From Acridotheres tristis (Eukaryota > Chordata > Aves > Passeriformes > Sturnidae): a DNA stretch of 64,000 nt. The stretch spans positions 8,222,501-8,286,500 of the forward strand of contig CM072891.1 in NCBI GenBank assembly GCA_037013685.1, written 5' to 3'. Numbering within the stretch: the first letter of the stretch is position 1; each line of letters opens with the position of its first letter. The notes under the pieces are model-generated. The model had not been told where the DNA came from and did no database searches. It saw nothing but the letters and a program-made list of their open reading frames with translations. Shown here in pieces: positions 49,973 to 61,290 of this stretch. Both the position numbers and the translations under genes were made by a program.

Positions 49973-51700
49973 ACCCAACAATGTCTTGAAGGCCAGCCTG
50001 CTCTTCCTCTTGTCTACATCTATTGCTATCACCATCAAATTCTTTCCACCCTTTTTCTACATAGGCTCATAGCACTCAGCTGTTTTCAGTTGAGCAAGCT
50101 AAAAAAGGACAAGCAGTTTGATGAGTGGTGAAAAATTTGTCCTTACAGATTTGGCTGAAGGCCATTCTAAATCTGTGGTCCCCCCAGGGCAAGACAAAAT
50201 TTTAGTAGTGAAGTTGTATGTAGTGAGGCCTAGCCTTCCTGGCAACAACAAGCAAGAATGGAAGACAAAACTTAATTCACCTGCTGCTGGAAGCTCATCC
50301 TTCTGCACCTATCTCATTTTTGCTAAATGAAAATGTGGCTCAGCAAAACTTTAAGTACTTCTAAAAATAGACTCCATTCCTACCTTCAAAAGTGAGGTGC
50401 CAGCAGGTAACCTGCCAAGCTACTATCTTTCTTCTTCCATCCTCGTTATCCTTTTGCTTGTAAGAAATGTTTTGAGAATCTAATTCTAGGACTCTATGTG
50501 AGCAAATGCAATTCCCTGATGTCCTGCTAATGCTGTTGTGGGAAAGAGACTGTATAATACCAATGGCAACTCGTGCAGACACCTGCCTGTCCTCCTGGAA
50601 GCTGCAGCACGTCTCATCATCGCTACTGCCACCATGACGTGAGGTTGGTCCTTCTCCTACATAATGTTTGCAAGTGCTGCAGCCAGCAAGCGGGACACAG
50701 GGCATTTAACACAGAGGTCTTTCTCTCTGCTCAGCAAATGCAAGATATTTCAGGTCCTCTAGCTGTTCTTCTTGGGAAGGCCATCAGCTGCACCATGAGG
50801 AACCAAAGGGCCTGTCAGAAGGCCAAATGTTACGTTCTCGATAAGTCTGGTCCGGAGATCATTTTGTCATTCACAATGACACATCAATCATCTCATTTTC
50901 CTGCTGGGCTCATCCTTCAGATCAAAATTATCTCTTTAGCCACCTCTGACAGATCATGTTCCTCTGCTCCACAGAATTCTCAGCATTCGAAGCCAGGTTG
51001 AAAAGGCTCATCAGTCCCACAAGTGCTTGGCAGTCAGTGCATAGCCAGAACTGCACAGTGTTACAGAGCAGAGAACAAATATATGTGTAGTTGCAATTGG
51101 GAATATTTGCACCTTTCTGCAACGATTTGTTCATCTAGCCAGAAGCTGTAGAGCAGTTTCATAAACCAGAAAACCATAGGTCTGAAATAAACATTTTTTT
51201 TTTTGTGCACCCACATTGCCAAGGTGAATAGATCAAAAACAATCAGTTGAGTGAGTGGTCCATGCCAGGCCAGCTAGTCCAAGTCAGAAGCACTGTTAAA
51301 GCCTGATGTGAATTTGGAGAGGAGGAGAGGAGAAAGCTGCTTCTGCTTAAAACCTTATGTTAATGATGTAGTCACAGCATGCTTGGGGTGGGTTCCCCTG
51401 ACTTCTTACCCTTCTCCTCTAGCCCAGTCCTCTCAGGAGTAAGAAGCCTTTTGTCTGTGGAACTCTAATCCTGAAGTGATCCCAGGCTCCAGCACTCCCC
51501 CAGATCTTTGCCATGGTGTGTTCAGCATGTTTCAGAAGCTTGGGGGAGCAGAGAAGTTGCCTGATATTGACAGACCATCGATGTACTATGGGAGAGCAAG
51601 GCATCAAAGAGCACCAATCTCAGTTTCTGGTCAGAGAGCAATGCCTGCCATGCTTTGTTATGCACCAAACTGAACCACCCGGTGTGAGGCACTGGAGATG
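49973..51700. other. Intergenic sequence, nothing recognised
   Basis: No supported exon, RNA gene or transposon. The 142-codon open frame at 50573-51001 has no recognisable content. There is a T run at about 51193-51204. Confidence 0.5.
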
Positions 51701-51714
51701 CTTCAAGGGGGCGC
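51701..51714 (+). promoter_or_regulatory. CTCF-like motif, plus orientation
   Basis: CTTCAAGGGGGCGC has the full AGGGGGCGC core and agrees with the CTCF consensus at 11 of 14 positions. It is 3.1 kb downstream of, and points away from, the minus-strand motif at 48586. Confidence 0.35.
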
Positions 51715-51798
51715 CATCAGTTATAAATCTGTGCAGCACCTTGTACAATTCAAATAAACTTTCCTGATGTTCTCACAGCCATTGCAGTATAAAGCGAT

Positions 51799-51856
51799 AA
51801 AATAATAATAGTAACAGTAATAAAAATAATGGTAACAGTAACAATAATAGTAACTC
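51799..51856. repeat. Imperfect (TAA/ACA)-type trinucleotide repeat
   Basis: A run of aataataatagtaacagtaa-type words, all built of A, T and occasional G or C at three-base spacing. It is a degenerate microsatellite. Confidence 0.7.
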
Positions 51857-54800
51857 TGCTTTACCACAGGAAGCAGAATAATGTTGTGAACTCTTGGCTA
51901 AAAATGCAAGGCTTAGATCATGAACTAAGAGCTGTTTTGGCAAGGGTGGCCTGGAGTCTTTCTAGTCTCCTGCAAGGTATACTTGAGGGTCAAGTCTTAA
52001 TTGGCTGCTTCACATGAAGAACACAGAAGTCTTCTCTTTACAGCCAGGGCTGTTTGTGGCATAATACACTTTTTAAAATCTCCCTTACATTTATCCCTTT
52101 TCAGAAAGGGGTAGGCAGAAATCCAACTAATTTCTCAGTAGCCTCTGTTGTTCAGTGGTTTATTGCCCAAGCTTACTTCCTCCTAAAATAGTGCTGTACT
52201 TAGTTACAACCTTAAAGTATTTCTATAAATTGCATATCCTCTGACCTTGTCCCTCTTGTGGGTTGTTATTCTCCCCCCAAGGGACAAGCAGTTAACATTT
52301 CAGGGCTGGTGCTTGTGAGACTGGCCTGGACTGCCTGCCGAGGTGAGTCAGCAGAGCAGGAGTGCTTCTGCCCCAGCGTCACATCTTTCTTTGCAGAGCT
52401 CCTGTTATTGACTGGTACAAAAGCCTGCCTGGCTGTGCCTGGTGCCAAGCACAGGGCGTGGACAGAAGGTTTTCCTGGCCCTCATCTGTCAGTATATTGT
52501 GGTGATGCTTTATGGGAATGTACATTCAACACACAAACTTTGATACGCTGTAGTACTCAAAGTAAGGACTTCTTTGATTCACAGCTGGGTTTCATGCGGT
52601 CAGAGTAGCTCAAATATATTTGCACTATGCTCCTTTAGGTGTAAGGAGCCCTGCCTGTCCCCAGCTGTGGCAGCCCCATCATTCCCTTGCCAGGGCTATG
52701 TGCACCATGTCCACTCAGTGGGGTTGGCTGACCGGGGCTCCAGACCCACTGATATCAGCCCAGGGACCCTTGGATGTCCCGGAAAAGGACTGTGCAAAGG
52801 CCTGTCCAGCCTTTGTGAACAGGCCCAAGGCAAGAAGCCAGCATCCAGCATTATGAGTAACACTGGTTTGGGTGCAGCTCTTCTGTGAGTTCAAACCTGA
52901 TTTCCCACCTGCATCGTGTCACTTGGAGCAGCTGAAGGCGGGATGTGCAGGGATGTGATCTGTCCGAGGGACAGGGGTATGCTTCCTTTGCTCAAACACC
53001 TCCACGCTAGGTCTCCTATGTGCTTTTCTGCTAAAGGGAGCGTGTGGTGCTTGCTGCTTGCACCCACTGGGTGGAGCAGCTCCCTGCTTAATGTCTGCTG
53101 CCTGCACATTCCCGTCCTAAAAGGATAGATTCCGAAAAATCACAGAGAAAATAGAGGCAGGGAAGGAGCAAAGCAACACTGAACGAAGAACTGCTTCTTA
53201 CCGGAAAATAAGGCTGGCATATAACATAAAAACAAGGTAGGGAAAACAGGTTTCCATGAAAAGTTGTTGATTAATCAAGAGCCAGTACAGGGCTCTAAAA
53301 CCCCTTTAAGTCTGTCTTTAAGAACAAGCAAGCAAACATAAAAGCCAAAGCCCTCACAAATATTACTATTGTAAGCCCCATGACCACATTAATTCGGTGC
53401 TGTAGCACTTGAGGCAAGGCATCAGCCACAAAGGGCTCCATGGCTATGAAAAGAACTAGTCAAGATGATTTAATCAAAATAATTTTCTGTAAAATTTGGA
53501 TATAAAGGTGAATATTTAGGAAGTTTTAAGTTTTTATTTTAGCAACTGAAGTAAACAAAGCAAAGAAAATCAAAGTAATTTGACGGGAAATTTTTTAGCA
53601 AAAGATTGCAGGGAATTTTTTAAAAATGGTGGCTACTTAGAAATGTCAACTTGGATAAATTTTCTTCATCTTTGTTACGATTACCACAAAAGGAATGAAC
53701 AAATTCAGAACATATTTCTCCTTTCCACAGTAGGATAAGGAAAACATCCCCACATACATCCTGTCACAGACATCAGCATTTAAAGAATACTCAGGAGCTT
53801 TTACAATCTCCTCTCTTTCTTTTCCCCTGAAGTTGCATGAAACATCTAGAGAAAAACCCCCAGGACCGAATGATGCTGCAGTCATCAACAGCTCCATCCT
53901 GTGGAGGTGGTGTCCTGAGAAGCATGACCCAGGATCCTCAGGGCTTGCTGAACACTCTAGAATCAGTGATAAGAAAGTTCATCTTCAGTGTTGATAAAGA
54001 AATCACTCTCCCCTTACTCCTTTCTTTTTCTGGGTAGCAGCTCTGCATCTCGTACCTATAGGTCTCTTTAACTACTTGTCTCTTTTTCTAGACCTTTCTG
54101 TTGAAGCTGATCTGGCTTAACTCTACCCCAGCCAAACTCAATACAATATGATAAAGCTCTTCTGATGGAAGCCCATGAACTCAGCTCAGCTAAAAATATC
54201 TTCATGTCTCAATAAAAAGGCATAGGTATCAAAGTTTTTGAGGTGCTATGAGTCTTCTTTAACACCAATGCACATTCTGGCCCCAGGGCAGCTACTGTTT
54301 CCCCATTATTCCCATGACAGAAAGACCATAAAAGATGAGAGAAGAGATATAACTAAGAGTGCTGTTGCTGCATTCTTCTGGCCTAGCAGTATAAACAACA
54401 TAGGATAATATTCTCTTCCTTCACCACTGCATTTATTTTTCCAGTGCAAGACAGAGAGGTGTCAGTTCCTTTCTCAGTTAAACTTCCAGGTTTAAAACTG
54501 GACTGACCTGTTTGCTCTCTTTTATGCTGTAGGAATTTCTAGTATCACGGGAGGAAAAAATCTAACCCACCTACAGTTCTGATTTAAGCCCTTTCAGGGC
54601 AGGAAAAAAGTTAAAAGCATTTCTTTAGCTGAGGTGATCAATGTGGAGACCATGGCAAAGGCCAATTCTATGATTTGAAAAACATTTTCTTGTAAATTAA
54701 TTCCTTGCTTTTGTACTGTAACACATTATAACTTCTGGAAGTAGATTTTCCTGAAGTGGGAAGTAGGAGGTAGTCATAACTCTTGAATGGTCTTTACAGG

Positions 54801-57800
54801 AGTGAATGGAATTAGCCCAGAGTAAGATGTCATACCCATGAGTAGAGAGCAGCTTCTACTAACACGCAGTTGAAGGAGGCAGAATATGCAGAAATTAAAG
54901 GAAATGGTATATCAGAGTGCTGTGTACAAGCTTGACTACCTGGGACAGGGAGGGAGATGGGATTCTGGGTATTGGGCAGTAGAGAGGTAATTAGGAGATG
55001 TACTTCAGGGACAAGCTTCTTTCATGGACCCAGGGTTGCCACTATGTCCTGTGCAGGGAGTAAGCAGATACTCTCTGCATGACACTGAATGATCTGCTGG
55101 CAGTGTAGAAATGCATTTCTATCGTCACAGAATGCCTATGTATCAACACCTTCATCCCTTATTTGAGTAATTTCTTTGCTTATCAAATCCTCCTTGAAGT
55201 CTGTGGTGCAGGCAAGGGAGGACATAATGTTGAAATTCTTTTGCTGCTTAATTTCCTTCAGTGGATCCTTCCCTGAAGAGCTTCTAATGAGACCGACCTT
55301 TATTAGCTAATTAGGCTCATTGAAATGGCACAATCACATTTTGGTTTTTTCTTTCTGTGGGTACTCCAGATGAAGTTCTCATCATTAGGCAGATTGGAAG
55401 GGGACTTGTAACCATGTGTGGAGGTCAGCAGTGCATAATTCACCCCACCTCGCTGCCACAGCTACTGAAATTGCAGGAAAACTGTTCCACATGGTGCCAA
55501 ATAATGGGTTTGACGGCACTGTGATAGCATTAACTTAATTCTGTACCTATTTTTAGTGAATTGCATGCTTATGTATGTGCAAAAGAGTTGCTATATGGCA
55601 GAGACCAACCCAAATTTTGCAAACAAATTCAGCATGTACAGTCTGTTACAGAAGAATCACTGTTACAAAATCAGTCCAGTCCATCAGGCTGTGCTTTGCT
55701 GTCCTGCTAGAACAATGAAGTTCTGAAGGTTTAACAAATACTGGAGTCCCTTCAAGTTGTTCTCAGTCCAGCTGCCCCGTGGGCAGGCCCCAGGTTGGTC
55801 ATGGTAGGTACTGCTTCTAATCTTTGATAGTTCTTCCTGAAGATTCTTCCTGATTTCATCCATCTTTCCCCATTCTCTATCCAGAGATGGAAATGGCATG
55901 CACAGCAGACTAGCATGTAGTACTTGCCACCTGGAGAAGCAGTATAACCATGAGTTGATGCTTGATTCCTGCATCACCCTCTTCTTATCTGGGAGCATCA
56001 ATGGGGTAACTACTGTACCATACTTTGCCACTTTGCAGGGAGCGAGAAAATCACAGCATCTGTCAGATGAAACCAGTTCTACATATATCTGCCAGTTTTA
56101 GAAAAGAGTTCTTACAGGATTGCCCCATGCTGAGGAAAAAAGGAAATAATGATAAAGTTGCCTTTTCATCATCACTGCTAACTGAAGTCTTCTGATGCTG
56201 CTATTGTTGGTTTTCTAAAGACTTGTTGATTTCCTGAGGGTCTGAGCATGAATGAGTTTTATAATCCAACCTTGGCACCTCCTGCTGTTGAGAATTTTCG
56301 TCTGTGTGGTAGACACTGTCACAGGACCCCAAGGCTGAGCTCCCCTTAAGGATGAATAGGAAATTTTCTTGTAATCAAGACTCAGACCCAGTAAATTGGA
56401 GAGCACTTCAGCCATCCACCCAAGTGCTTTAAGCATGCATTTAACTTAGGGGTATTGTACTTCTCTTGCCTTGCACACTTGGCTGTCTTTATTTTTATGA
56501 GGACAACTTATAACAATCAACTGCAATAGGGAAGTTTTCCAATAGCAAAGCCATTAAAAAGAGGAAATTACAGCAGTAACAAAAACTTAGTAAATATCTT
56601 GTGCTTAATAGCGACATACATATTAAGTCAATCTTAAGGGAATTAGTTCTCTAAGGTCTCAGTTTTTTTCTCTTTGTGCAAAAGCAAACTGCTTTTCATT
56701 AACACTTTACATGTGTAGGATTTCCATACTGCTCAATCCATTATAATCTTGTGTGCTGTGGGCTAGATATTGTGTTGCTTTATCAAGCTACCTTCCTTGT
56801 GCTCATTGAGCTGTAGGACTAGCAGCATCCTCTTGGAAGGTCCAACACCAGTTTGCAGCAAGCCCATTCTGCCCACGTCTGATTCCAGAACATCTTACCT
56901 GCTCTCACTTTTTTAGGGGGTTTAATATATTCCAGCAGTTTTGCCTGCTGACAGTAAGTCAGATTTATATTTGCATGCATTCGTGTAGAGAGAGAAATGA
57001 ATAAATGTAGCTCCCAATCTGCTTTCTCTAGGACATTTGCATTGTCAATATCATTCTCTCCCTGCTGTGTCCACTCCTCACCTCTGGAGCAGCATGGCAA
57101 GGGGGTAAGGATAGAACATCTGAACCTTGTGTCTGTTCATGACTGAGGAGCAAGGCAGGTGGCAGGAAATCCATGATGTTATGGTGACATGCCTTACAGC
57201 ATGGTTGAATAACCCTGGTAATGTGCAGTTAGTGCAGCAAAGTTACTTAGATTCTGTTAAATTTCTCTATTAAACTGATTACTATGATTTGCTGGGGACT
57301 AGATGTACTTATGGAAGCTTTCCCAGCAATTTCCTTGCTTAGCAGCTCTACTTTTTGGAAAGACAACAGAAAACTGTGTGTTCAAGGAAAGGGCTGAAAG
57401 CATCACAAGGCTGACAATAAATGCAGACCTTTTCATTACACAATCCAATAACTGTAGAAAGCACAAAGATTTTCAAAAAACCCTGTCAGAGTTCTCTCTC
57501 CATGAGATAGGGGAACTACAGCGTCTGCCAGAGCCAGTGGCTAATGCAGGTTCCTGGCAGGGCTGAGCAGCTTAAGAACATTTTACTTGCTGCTGGCTAA
57601 ACCAGGGAATTGTTTCATGTTTACATGGGTCCCCCGGAAAGAGAGGCACAGACACAGTACCATTTCAAGCACATTCCCATTCTGGGAGTGAAGTTATCTG
57701 AATTAAACCAACTTAGAGGCATCCTGCTGGTTCTGCCTAAAACAGCCAGGAGAGCTGGGCACTGTCACACACAAACTTCCCAGTGTGCACACCTTCAGGA

Positions 57801-60800
57801 CCAGCAACTACCTCAGCTCCATCACAGGGGTCCCTAGAGGCGTGGCACCAGTTCATTCCTAACTGATGTGCCATCACCTGGGAACCCTTGGAAATGTTTA
57901 TAACATAGGTTGTTTTTATCCCCTCTTCAGAGTTGGTATAAAATTCCTTTATATAAACATTTGAACTCTGATATGCACTCTTAATTTACTGGCCTTCTTT
58001 ATACTTATCAGAGAAGTGGAAGACATTATCTTATTTAATATGTCACCTGAAAGATATTCCTCTTTTGTTAAGGAAGTTTATGAAAATGGTGCTTCCTAAA
58101 AATACAGGGACAGTGGCAAAAACTGTCTTTATAATTTTTATTCTGTACTCATTGTAACTCATGCTAACCACTGCAGCAAAAGAACTCATTTGCCATAAAA
58201 AAAAGATCAGCTCTCAGTTTGTTTTCATGTTCTCTTGGTAACACTCTACTGTGGTTATAATAGAAGTTTGTTATGATCTATAGTTTAAATTATTACCCAT
58301 TCCACATCTCATCTTGCTGCTGCTTATTTGTGCCATCAAAATCTTAGAGCTCTTTCCTGAATATCATCCATCAGTGAAGCTTCTTAGTAAAAAAAACAGA
58401 AGGCAGAGACACTATTCACCAGAATTCAGGGGTGCAATACATATTTTTATTACCAAGGAGTACCCTGTCTACACTGAATTTTCCTGAGCACTGTTGGCAA
58501 ATGGTGGTCATGGCTGATTTCTTAAATGTAAGTTAGGTCATCCACAGTGTCATCCCATTGGCTTCGTTACTTCAGTGGAGTTCCCTGTTGGAGCAAGGGA
58601 TGACCCCCCACCCATGAAACTATGCTCCATTAGTTAGTGTTTCTCTTGTATGGAAATTTTTCTGCATGGATCTCCTGAGATCCACAACTGCCAGATTATT
58701 GCTAAATATTGCCTGGCTAAGGAGGAGGTGAAGCAAAGAATCAGTTTAAGGGACACTTGTAAAAAGAACTGACAGGACTTGTGTTGGGGTTCGTATTGCT
58801 CATGTTGTTACTGCAGTAACTCCCACTTGAATGTATGTAGATTTTGGATGTGATAGCCTTTATCTTGCTCCCTTCCTCAGTGCTCCTTCACAAAATCTGT
58901 TTTCACCGAGCCCCAAAATAAGTATAGCTGATGACTGCAGGTTGACAACAGAGATTTTGTTTCTCTTTGTAGACAGACCAAGAGGTGCATGCGGCTCTAT
59001 CTGAACATAGAACCTGGGACACAATGCAAACTGAGCTCTGCAGAGATTTCAAACTTCTTACTAGCATCCCTCTTTCATCCTTTCTGTTTTACTCTCATCC
59101 CTTTTGTATAATTATTTCTTTGCTTTTTCATCTGTTTTATTTTTTATGAGTGCTATTGTTGTGGTCTGAAATATCTGGAAGTTAGTACTTCAGCTTAGTA
59201 TATTTGCTATCTTCTGTATTTACAACCCTTCTGGATCCATTCTGAAAACTGTGTTTCAAAGGGTATGTGTTGAAGGGGTGATGGAGGGTGAATACCAGAG
59301 ATTCTGCATCAAACAATTGCAGTCTTTGCCTACTGTTTAGATAAAAGCTGCAGAAAGCCTAGGGATTTGTTCTGAGAATTGTGAGCAGCCATTTCCAAGA
59401 CATATAGTCTTATGGGTTTGACCTGCCTGAAATTTTTTTGAAATGCATTTGAAATCTGAACTGATTTTGAGGTCAAACTATAAATAAGTCACTCAATAGT
59501 TCAGTAAAGTGTTGAAAAACCACTTCAGCAATCTGAGGTAAAATACAGAGCTTTGAGCTAATAAAACCTATGATGCCTTTGGGTTTTGACTGGAGTAACA
59601 ATAAAAGCTCTCTGTACAAGCAGGTCTGGGCTACTTTGGGGGTCAACGTCTAGGTCTTGGATTTTATTTTCACCTAGAGAAAAACCTGAAATTCTCCATC
59701 CTGAGATGTCACGTTAGCATCAGGCATGTAATTTCTGAGGTCTAATGTTGTTTAAATGGGACGATTTAGTATTTGCTCCCTCCCTGCAGTATTTGGCTAC
59801 AGCACCAGTTGCACTTTTCTTCATGTAAGAAAACTACTTGGTTCCCAGGGCAGAGGGTGCAGGTGGTGACTGGCTGGTGCACAACATCACCATGGGCCCA
59901 CCTTTTTTGCTGCAGGATGGCTGGGCCACTGCAGTTACTGTGCTGCAAATAGAGAGAAAAGACAGCAACACACACGGACCTCTTTGGGGAAAAAAAGCCA
60001 ACTTTATTGTATGGACAACCCATATTTAAAGTGTGTTACATGCAGCTAGGACAGGACAGTAGCTCATTGGACAACTGGGAAAAACATCCTTGGGACAATA
60101 CCTCAGGATGTATCCCAGGGGAAAGACACCAGGTGTTAATCTTTGTTATGAATTCCACTCTGTTTTTCACCATATTATCACCCTGGGAGACTTCCTCCCT
60201 AACTGAAGCTGTAGTCAGCTTGTCAGTCTGGGAATGGACCTGAGAGTCAGGAGAAATCCAGGCCTGAAAAGGATTTCCAAGCTGTAATTCCCTAGCTCTC
60301 TAAATGTGTGTGTCTGCAGGCCACCGCAGTCCTTTTCACAGCACTGCAGGGAGCAATGCTAGCCCTGGGCTGACCATGCAGCAACTCAGTGCCAGTGGTT
60401 TGGAGCTGCCTGCCAGCATGTGGCTGAGGGGGTAAAAGTTCTTTTTGTCCTTTGCCATCTTTTTCACCCTGGGAAGGAAATCTGGCTCTAAAAGTCAAGA
60501 ATGTTTGATGTGCCAGTGGTGGCAGCAGAACTGAAAGCTGGGCAGGACTCTTGGGATAAAGCAGATAAACTGTCTCTTGCCAGACACATAAAGAGGCACT
60601 ATAGTCCCTCCTTCATCATGTTTTCCACCACCAGCTGGGATAACACAGAACCAAAAAAAACCCCAAAACCCAGCTGTGAATCATTTTAAATAGGGCACTA
60701 ATGCTTAATAAAAGTGTAATGCAGAATAAATTGTCTTTAGGTCATCTCTTCTAAGAGCTTACAGGTGTCCTCTGAACAGGAAAAGGATGTCTGGACTTTT

Positions 60801-61208
60801 TTATCTCCATACACTGCTTAGCCCTGCATTTCTAAAGGGCAGATATTTTCTCCCAGCTCTCTGGGAGCAGGCTCTGCCCTCTTTCAAGCACTGGCAATAG
60901 CAGTGGCAGCTCTTAAATGTCATGAACAAATTCAGCAGGGTAACACAGGGAAGCAGTTTTAGGGCAGCATGTGCCTGCTCTGCCTGCCTCTGTCCTGTTA
61001 TTTCATCCGATGTGTTGCCTTGCTCTCAGATCATGTGCTTCTTATACCTGCAGCAAACTTGATTCAGAGTGGACCCCATCAGCTTTATCCCTCTGGCCAG
61101 CACTTCAGCTTTATGGAGCTCTTCCATGGTGATTTTGCTATTCAGATAATTCTCTGAAGGGAGAGCCATCACGTTCCAAATTCATCTGTCTCCCCTTTCC
61201 TTTTACAC
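51857..61208. other. Intergenic sequence with no supported gene
   Basis: About 9.3 kb read on both strands. I see only short open frames without splice structure or family resemblance. I also see an 18-base near-palindrome at 58667-58684 (8-bp arms, likely chance) and small A or T runs. No RGS6 coding exon was found. Confidence 0.5.
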
Positions 61209-61290
61209 TGTGTATGTGTGTGTATATATATATATTTTGAATACACACATATATGCATATATTTGCCTTCTTCAAATATGCATATATACC
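61209..61290. repeat. TG/TA alternating tract with AT palindromes
   Basis: Alternating TG and TA dinucleotides (61209-61234) are followed by CACACATATATGCATATAT and ATATTTG/CAAATAT arms around CCTTCTT. It is a compound dinucleotide microsatellite that could adopt Z-DNA or cruciform forms. Confidence 0.75.

Noticed and set aside
58667..58684. Perfect 8-bp palindrome arms with a 2-nt centre (TGGATCTC / GAGATCCA).
   Set aside because: About one such palindrome is expected by chance in 64 kb, and nothing around it adds support.
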